Below are positions 22,219 through 26,992 of a DNA stretch of 26,992 nt, piece by piece. Origin of the DNA: Archaeoglobi archaeon. Lineage in GTDB: Archaea; Halobacteriota; Archaeoglobi; Archaeoglobales; Archaeoglobaceae. The first letter of the stretch is position 1, and each line of letters begins with the position of its first letter. The notes below the pieces were generated by a model. That model was not told where the DNA came from. It saw nothing but the letters and a program-made list of their open reading frames with translations, and searched no databases. Made by a program: the position numbers and the translations under genes. The stretch spans positions 1-26,992 of the forward strand of contig QNUZ01000006.1 of the NCBI GenBank assembly GCA_004347865.1. The letters are read 5' to 3'.

Positions 22219-22236
22219 TTTGTCGTAATTTCTGCC

Positions 22237-22557
22237 GTGCTGAAGAGGGAGAAGAGGAGGGAGCGGGAAATAGCACTTGAAAGGATTGTTTACTTAATAG
22301 AAAGGGCCGAGAAGTTCAAGAATATCGATTACGAACTTTCAAGAAGATACGTTGAGCTCGCCCGGAGGATCTCGACAAGATACCGGGTCAGGATTCCGAG
22401 AGAGCTGAAGATGCGCTTCTGCAAGAAGTGCCTCTATCCATACAAGGCCGGACATTTCCGCGTCAGGCTGAACAAGTCCGCGGTCATCGTGACCTGTTTA
22501 AACTGCATGCATGTCAGGAGGTACCAGCTGAGGGATAGAAATGTTCGAGGGGCTTGA
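22237..22557 (+). CDS. rnp4: RNase P protein component 4 (Rpp21/Rnp4)
   Basis: The protein of about 106 residues has the Rpp21 plan: a basic, helical N-terminal half (KREKRREREIALERIVYLIE, then RRYVELARRIS) and a zinc ribbon with C62, C65, C87 and C90 (FCKKCLYPY and VTCLNCMHVRRY). It helps RNase P RNA cut 5' leaders from tRNAs. The GTG at 22237-22239 is chosen because it lies about 23 bases from the AT box and removes a hydrophobic stretch not found in the family. A TTG at 22198 would give 13 more residues upstream. The next gene starts 17 bases before this one ends. Confidence 0.9.
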   Translation: MLKREKRREREIALERIVYLIERAEKFKNIDYELSRRYVELARRISTRYRVRIPRELKMRFCKKCLYPYKAGHFRVRLNKSAVIVTCLNCMHVRRYQLRDRNVRGA

Positions 22558-23848
22558 AAAAATCTGCAAGGTCTACAGGATGGAAAGCTACGCCTACGAC
22601 GAAACCCCAGTTCCTGTTAGGCCAAAAGCTGCCGAGTTCGTTGTTGTCAAGCCCAGAAACTCTTCAGAGGTTTCCGAAATCCTGAAATTTGCCAATGAAA
22701 GGAGGATCCCGGTTTTCGTTCGCGGGGGAGGAACGGGGCTCAGCGGCGGCTCAATTCCGACAAGAAAGGGGATCGTGATCTCAACGGAAAGGATGAAGGA
22801 AATCGTGATAGACAGGGGAAACAGGGTTGCCTTCTGCCAGGCGGGCGTCACGCTCGAAGAGCTGTCCAGTAGCGCCGAAAGGCACGGCCTGAGCTTTCCT
22901 CCCAGGCCAGGAGCTGAGGGTGCAACCGTCGGTGGGATGATAGCCACGAACGCCGGCGGCGTAAGGGCGCTGAAATTCGGGGTGATGAGAAACTACGTCC
23001 TCGGCCTGGAAGTGGTGCTTGCCGATGGCAGAATTCTGAAGCTGGGCGGAAAGACCCTAAAGAACTCCTCAGGCTATTCCCTGCTCCACCTGCTGATAGG
23101 AAGCGAGGGGACCCTTGCAGTGATTACCGGGGCAAACATAAGGCTGCTGCCACCGCTCAGAGATATGACCATGATCGCGATCCCGTTCAGAAGCGCCGAG
23201 GATGCGATCAACTTCGCGTTGGATACCTTCCTTCAGATGACGCCCATGGCAATGGAGTTCATGGAGGACAGGGCCGTGAGGATAGGGGAAGAGGTCAGCG
23301 GAACGAGATGGGTCAGCAAGGAGGGCGGCGCGCACATTCTTGCCATATTCGAGCGCAAAGAAGAGGCAGAAGAGGCCTCAGAAATCGCATTCAGGCACGG
23401 TGCAATAGACGTGTTCCTTCCGAGCCCCAGAGAGCAGAGAGAACTGCTGGAGCTGCGCGGAAAGATCTACCTTGGCCTGAAGGACAGGATAATCGAGATA
23501 CTGGACGCATGCGTCCCTCCCGCGCAGATACCAGAATACCTGAGGGGCAGCGAGGAGCTCGCAAAGAAATACGGGATCGACATGATAACTTACGGCCATC
23601 TGGGAGATGGGAACATTCACCAGCATCCGCTTCTCTTCGATGGCTGGGAAAGAGTTTATCCTAGGTTCAGAAAAGAACTGCTCAGGCTTGCGGTGAGTTT
23701 CGGAGGGGTTATAAGCGGCGAGCACGGTATAGGGGTGCTGAAAAGGGAGGAGCTGAGGGAGTTCTATCCCGAGCAGTACGGGCTCATGCTCGAAATAAAG
23801 AAGATCTTCGATCCAAACATGATCCTCAATCCCGACAGGATATTCTAG
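22541..23848 (+). CDS. FAD-linked D-lactate dehydrogenase / glycolate oxidase family protein
   Basis: The 435-residue protein has the FAD-binding fold of the GlcD/Dld family. It shows the flavin-contact VRGGGTGLSGG at 60-70, GATVGGMIATNAGG near 127-140, GSEGTLAVITG near 188, and the metal and active-site GHLGDGNIH at 352-360 with GEHGIG at 393-398. Such enzymes oxidise D-2-hydroxy acids, passing electrons to quinone or an Fe-S partner. Archaeoglobus uses a D-lactate dehydrogenase of this type, but no lactate permease or Fe-S subunit lies here, so glycolate or another hydroxy acid remains possible. The ATG at 22541 overlaps the RNase P gene; an ATG at 22580 is an alternative. Its TAG lies in the CTAG shared with the UMP kinase stop. 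Confidence 0.87.
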   Translation: MFEGLEKICKVYRMESYAYDETPVPVRPKAAEFVVVKPRNSSEVSEILKFANERRIPVFVRGGGTGLSGGSIPTRKGIVISTERMKEIVIDRGNRVAFCQAGVTLEELSSSAERHGLSFPPRPGAEGATVGGMIATNAGGVRALKFGVMRNYVLGLEVVLADGRILKLGGKTLKNSSGYSLLHLLIGSEGTLAVITGANIRLLPPLRDMTMIAIPFRSAEDAINFALDTFLQMTPMAMEFMEDRAVRIGEEVSGTRWVSKEGGAHILAIFERKEEAEEASEIAFRHGAIDVFLPSPREQRELLELRGKIYLGLKDRIIEILDACVPPAQIPEYLRGSEELAKKYGIDMITYGHLGDGNIHQHPLLFDGWERVYPRFRKELLRLAVSFGGVISGEHGIGVLKREELREFYPEQYGLMLEIKKIFDPNMILNPDRIF

Positions 23849-24507
23849 AACTCAACGACTGTTCCGATTCTTTCTCCCCTCAGAACCTTCAGGATGTTCT
23901 CAGGCTCGCCCCTGAAGATTACCGTCCTTATCCGGCTCCTCTCTATTATCTTTGCCGAAAGAAGATCCATCACGACGTTCGCTCCGGCCTCCATTGAGGA
24001 ATTCGCGATGAGCTTCACGAGCTCGGAGGGTGTAATTCTTTCAAACTTCCTCGCATTCGGGTTCTTCTTCGGATCCTCGGAGTAAACTCCGTCAACGGAG
24101 GTTGCATTCAGCAAAAGATCGGCGTTCACGAATTCGGCCAGAAGGGCGGAGGTTGCATCCGTTGTGTGGCCGGGAAAGGTTCCACCCATCACCACAGCAC
24201 TGTAATTCTTTGAAAGCTCCTGGGCCTCAATGAAGTTCTCTGGAATCCTCTTCGCGGAATTCCTCATTGCAATGGCGAGGAGCATGGCGTTTATCCTCGT
24301 AACCGCAATTCCGATATAGTCGCACATCGCTTCGTTTGCACCCAGCTCCCTGGCCTTCCCTATGAGTTCCCTGGCAAGCTTTCCGCCGCCGACCACAACG
24401 AAAAGTTCGTTCTCGCTGGAAATCTCATCGAGAACCCTTGCAAAGCTCCTGATCCTTTCCGCACCGCCCTCGAAAACGGAGCCTCCGAGGGAGAGCACGA
24501 GGCGCAT
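23845..24507 (-). CDS. pyrH: UMP kinase (archaeal PyrH)
   Basis: The 220-residue protein belongs to the amino acid kinase fold. It has LSLGGSVF at the start, VVGGGKLAREL near 38, the family's GGTFPGHTTDATSALLAE near 108-125, and TSVDGVYSEDPKKNPNA near 136-152. It phosphorylates UMP to UDP for pyrimidine nucleotide synthesis. The length is that of the archaeal form, shorter than bacterial PyrH (about 240). The ATG at 24505-24507 is about 24 bases from an AT-rich box on the minus strand, so a leaderless transcript is likely. It converges with the lactate/glycolate-type gene, the two stop codons overlapping by three bases. Confidence 0.93.
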   Translation of the reverse strand: MRLVLSLGGSVFEGGAERIRSFARVLDEISSENELFVVVGGGKLARELIGKARELGANEAMCDYIGIAVTRINAMLLAIAMRNSAKRIPENFIEAQELSKNYSAVVMGGTFPGHTTDATSALLAEFVNADLLLNATSVDGVYSEDPKKNPNARKFERITPSELVKLIANSSMEAGANVVMDLLSAKIIERSRIRTVIFRGEPENILKVLRGERIGTVVEF

Positions 24508-24524
24508 GAAAAGGCTCGCCCAGT

Positions 24525-24573
24525 ATTTTTATATTTTTTGCCCCTGAAATTGACGCATGAAAGGGTTTTTTAA
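24525..24573. promoter_or_regulatory. Divergent promoter region of UMP kinase and gyrase A
   Basis: The 88-base gap holds two AT boxes. The first, reading TATAAAAATA on the minus strand around 24525-24537, is about 24-26 bases before the UMP kinase ATG. TTTTTTAA at 24566-24573 on the plus strand is centred 26 bases before the gyrase GTG. Both spacings fit leaderless archaeal promoters facing away from each other. Confidence 0.6.
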
Positions 24574-24582
24574 TCCTTAGGG

Positions 24583-24595
24583 GCTAGATTCTAGC
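24583..24595. repeat. Inverted repeat just before the gyrA start codon
   Basis: GCTAGA, one T, then TCTAGC forms a perfect inverted repeat that ends at the base before the gyrase GTG. It lies between the TATA-like box and the expected transcription start, where a bound protein would block RNA polymerase. An operator is possible; no regulator is known from this sequence. Confidence 0.5.
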
Positions 24596-26929
24596 GTGCT
24601 GATCACTAGGGATATTGCGGAAGAGCTCAAAAGCTCCTACATCGACTACGCAATGAGCGTGATAGTCGGAAGGGCTCTGCCAGATGTCAGGGACGGGCTG
24701 AAGCCCGTGCAGAGAAGGATACTGTATGCGATGCACGAGATGGGGCTGAGGAGCGATAGGCCGTTCAAGAAGTGCGCCAGAATCGTCGGAGAGGTTCTCG
24801 GTAAGTACCACCCGCACGGCGATGCGGCGGTTTACGATGCCCTTGTCAGGCTTGCCCAGGATTTCACGATGAGATATCCGCTGATAGACGGGCAGGGAAA
24901 CTTCGGAAGCATCGACGGCGATTCGCCCGCTGCGATGAGGTACACGGAGGCCAGGCTTTCGAGGATAGCGGAGGAGATGCTCGCGGATATCGAAAGGGAG
25001 ACGGTTGACTTCGTTCCCAACTTCGACGCAACCCTTCAGGAACCGGCATATCTGCCGTCCAGAATCCCGAATTTGCTCGTGAACGGATCCAGCGGAATAG
25101 CGGTTGGAATGGCGACGAACATCCCCCCGCACAATCTGACCGAGGTTTGCTCCGCAATAATACACTACATAAGAAACCCGCAGGCGAGCCTTGAGGAGCT
25201 GATGCAGTTCATAAAGGGTCCGGATTTCCCCACCGGAGGACAGATAGTGGGAATCGAAGGAATAATCGAGGCCTACAGAACGGGAAGGGGAAAGATAACG
25301 GTGAGGGGAAAGGCCGAGATCGAGGAGGACCGAATCGTCATACGGGAGATTCCCTACATGGTGAACAAGGCAAAGCTGGTTGAGAGCATAGCCGAGCTGG
25401 CCAAGGACCTCGGCGAAATAAAGACGATAAGGGACGAGTCCGACAGGGAGGGGATAAGGGTCGTCGTCGAGCTCAGGGATGGGGCCGATTCCGAGAACGT
25501 CCTCAAGAAGCTGTACATGCACACGAATCTGGAGACAACGTTTGGAATAACGCTTCTTGCACTTGTGAACAATGAACCGAGGGTTCTGAGCCTTGCGGAG
25601 ATGATCTCGCATTTCGTCGAGCACAGGAGGGACGTCCTTAGAAGGAAAATCACCTACGAGCTGAAAAGGGCCCGGGAAAGGCTCCACATCGTTGAGGGGC
25701 TGAAGAGGGTGATAGAGGACATAGATGCGGCCATAGCGCTTATAAAGGCCTCAAAATCCCCTTCCGAGGCAAAAAAGGCCCTCATGGAGAGGTATTCCCT
25801 GTCCGAACAGCAGGCGGATGCGGTCTTGCAGACGAGGCTCCAGAAGCTTACCAGCCTTGAAATCCAGTCGTTGATCGACGAGCATTCGCAGCTTGTAAGA
25901 ACGATTTCGGAATACGAGTCCATTCTTGCCGATCCGAAAAAGCTGGATGAGCTGCTGATCTCGGAAATGGAGGAAATCATGGGGAAGTACGGGGATCCGA
26001 GAAGAACGGAGATAATCTCGCACGCTGAGGAGTCGATTATTGCCGAGGACAACATAGTCCTGGTCACATCCCAGGGTTTTGCCAAGAGGATGAACCCCGG
26101 CGCGTTCAGAAGGCAGGAGAGGGGCGGTACCGGGGTCATCGGCGTGCAGCTGAAGGACGACGACGTGGCCTTTTTCGGCATATGCAGATCGGACGAAAAG
26201 CTCCTCCTCTTCACGGACAAGGGAAATGCATTCTGTCTCGATATAGAGGAGATTCCGAAGATGGACAGAAATTCCGGCGGGGTTTCGCTGAAGAGGATGC
26301 TCAGGCTCGAGGATGAAAGGGTCGTCTCGGCCGTCGGCGTCCGCTCCTTCGAGGAGGGAGAGGTTCTGATACTTTCTTCCGGCTCCCACATCAAAAGGGT
26401 CCCGCTAAAGGAGTTCGAAAACGCGAAGAGGGCCGGAATAAAGGCCTCCAGCGAGAAAATCGAATTTGCCGCACCGCTCAGGGGAAAGGATGTTTTCATG
26501 GTTACGGAAATGGGCTACGTTTTGAGAACGAGGGCCGAGGACATTCCCGTTTACTCGAGAAATTCCAGAGGCGTTATTGCGATGCGTCCGGGAAGCGGTG
26601 ACAGGATCTCCTGGATCGCCACGGGAAGCTCGGACAGGCTGCTCCTGCTCACCGAGAGGGGTTACGGAAAGGCATGCGAGACTTCAAAGTTCAGGACGCT
26701 TCACCGCGGTGCAAGGGGAGTAATAGGCTACAGGGTGACGGAGAAGACGGGTAAAGTCGTGTTCGCCGAACTCTGCAGCGATGGCGACCTTTTCCTGGTG
26801 AGCAGGGATGGATACTGCATAAGGGTCAGCATTCAGGAAATCCCGGTTCAGGGAAGGAGTTCCTCGGGAGTAATAGTGAGCAGAAAAGGCGTGTGGAGAG
26901 GTTTCGTTTACAGGGAGCCCTCGGACTGA
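24596..26929 (+). CDS. gyrA: DNA gyrase subunit A
   Basis: The 777-residue protein is the DNA-cleaving subunit of gyrase, which with GyrB introduces negative supercoils. Visible parts are DVRDGLKPVQRRILYAM near 30-45, the HPHGD loop near 72, the catalytic tyrosine Y116 in MRYTEARLS, and a coiled-coil arm near 345-460. Six C-terminal beta-pinwheel repeats begin at about 486, each with a stretch like GYVLRTRAEDIP. The GyrA box, usually QRRGGKG, appears as QERGGTG at 507-513. The GTG at 24596-24598 has no ribosome-binding site but is 26 bases from a TATA box. Gyrase in Archaeoglobales is held to be of bacterial origin; codon use here looks native. GyrB is not in the window. Confidence 0.94.
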   Translation: MLITRDIAEELKSSYIDYAMSVIVGRALPDVRDGLKPVQRRILYAMHEMGLRSDRPFKKCARIVGEVLGKYHPHGDAAVYDALVRLAQDFTMRYPLIDGQGNFGSIDGDSPAAMRYTEARLSRIAEEMLADIERETVDFVPNFDATLQEPAYLPSRIPNLLVNGSSGIAVGMATNIPPHNLTEVCSAIIHYIRNPQASLEELMQFIKGPDFPTGGQIVGIEGIIEAYRTGRGKITVRGKAEIEEDRIVIREIPYMVNKAKLVESIAELAKDLGEIKTIRDESDREGIRVVVELRDGADSENVLKKLYMHTNLETTFGITLLALVNNEPRVLSLAEMISHFVEHRRDVLRRKITYELKRARERLHIVEGLKRVIEDIDAAIALIKASKSPSEAKKALMERYSLSEQQADAVLQTRLQKLTSLEIQSLIDEHSQLVRTISEYESILADPKKLDELLISEMEEIMGKYGDPRRTEIISHAEESIIAEDNIVLVTSQGFAKRMNPGAFRRQERGGTGVIGVQLKDDDVAFFGICRSDEKLLLFTDKGNAFCLDIEEIPKMDRNSGGVSLKRMLRLEDERVVSAVGVRSFEEGEVLILSSGSHIKRVPLKEFENAKRAGIKASSEKIEFAAPLRGKDVFMVTEMGYVLRTRAEDIPVYSRNSRGVIAMRPGSGDRISWIATGSSDRLLLLTERGYGKACETSKFRTLHRGARGVIGYRVTEKTGKVVFAELCSDGDLFLVSRDGYCIRVSIQEIPVQGRSSSGVIVSRKGVWRGFVYREPSD

Positions 26930-26992
26930 TCGAAAATCTAAGTCTTCGGATTAAACATTCCGAAAATTTAGAAAAAGGTCTTAGCGGAGCGG
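26930..26992. other. End of window after gyrA, no gene seen
   Basis: The last 63 bases hold no open frame of useful length. They are AT-rich (AAAATTTAG near 26964) and include two CCGAAAAT/CGAAAATC-like short repeats at about 26931 and 26962, which could belong to the promoter of a gene beyond the edge. Confidence 0.3.

Noticed and set aside
22198..22236. TTG start giving 13 extra residues on RNase P protein 4
   Set aside because: The extra hydrophobic residues do not fit the family and would put the AT box inside the coding region.
24584..25687. Long open frame (367 codons) on the minus strand opposite gyrA
   Set aside because: It is antisense to strongly conserved gyrase motifs and has no recognisable family pattern. 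Long antisense frames are common here because of codon bias.

Overview
The window is a gene-dense stretch of a euryarchaeal chromosome. The best match is an Archaeoglobus-like member of the Archaeoglobales. Three things suggest this: archaeal information genes (RNA polymerase subunits K and N, DNA polymerase D small subunit, RNase P protein 4, an archaeal Lhr-type helicase); O-phosphoseryl-tRNA synthetase for tRNA-dependent cysteine synthesis; and a bacterial-type DNA gyrase A, a UbiA prenyltransferase, a 4-hydroxybutyryl-CoA dehydratase-like enzyme and a lactate/glycolate-type flavoprotein in one region. Many starts are GTG or TTG. Many genes overlap by a few bases, and several have a TATA-like box about 25 bases before the start codon, which suggests leaderless transcripts. 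The genus is inferred from gene content, not from a marker search.

Layout. Positions 1-164 hold the right end of an IS200/IS605-type element: the end of tnpB, hairpins expected of a TnpB guide RNA, and the element boundary. It lies directly against a 4-hydroxybutyryl-CoA dehydratase-like gene (161-1657) and a small cysteine-rich partner (1654-1899). From 5476 down to 1905 on the minus strand runs the conserved operon eL18-uL13-uS9-RpoN-tRNA-Pro(CGG)-RpoK-enolase-uS2, in which the tRNA overlaps the end of rpoN. A palindromic AT box separates it from an Lrp/AsnC regulator, an aminotransferase and a MoaD/ThiS-like sulfur carrier (5565-7441, plus). Two minus-strand pairs follow: a GHMP-fold RFAP-synthase-like protein with a DUF1464 acyl-kinase-like protein (9547-7459), and a KaiC-type ATPase with a helix-turn-helix/coiled-coil protein (10850-9623).

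On the plus strand come an Lhr-type helicase overlapping a UbiA prenyltransferase (10967-14385), a second tRNA-Pro (GGG, 14487-14561) and an unrecognised protein (14737-15489). The minus strand then carries serA (17098-15515) and an operon of PolD small subunit, a phosphoribosyltransferase and a methylthioinosine-type phosphorylase (20040-17264). The last two would turn methylthioinosine into hypoxanthine and then IMP. A signal peptidase (20039-20596) runs divergently from PolD with overlapping start codons and converges on SepRS (22189-20561). An RNase P protein and a D-lactate/glycolate-type oxidoreductase (22237-23848) converge on UMP kinase (24507-23845), with both stop codons inside one CTAG. 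Gyrase A (24596-26929) closes the window.

No stretch over 300 bases lacks a gene. No CRISPR array or rRNA is visible, and apart from the left-edge element there is no transposon. The best leads for unusual biology are the TnpB/guide-RNA end beside the dehydratase gene, the rpoN/tRNA overlap with odd RpoN and RpoK starts, the DUF1464/RFAP-synthase-like pair, and the overlapping divergent start codons.
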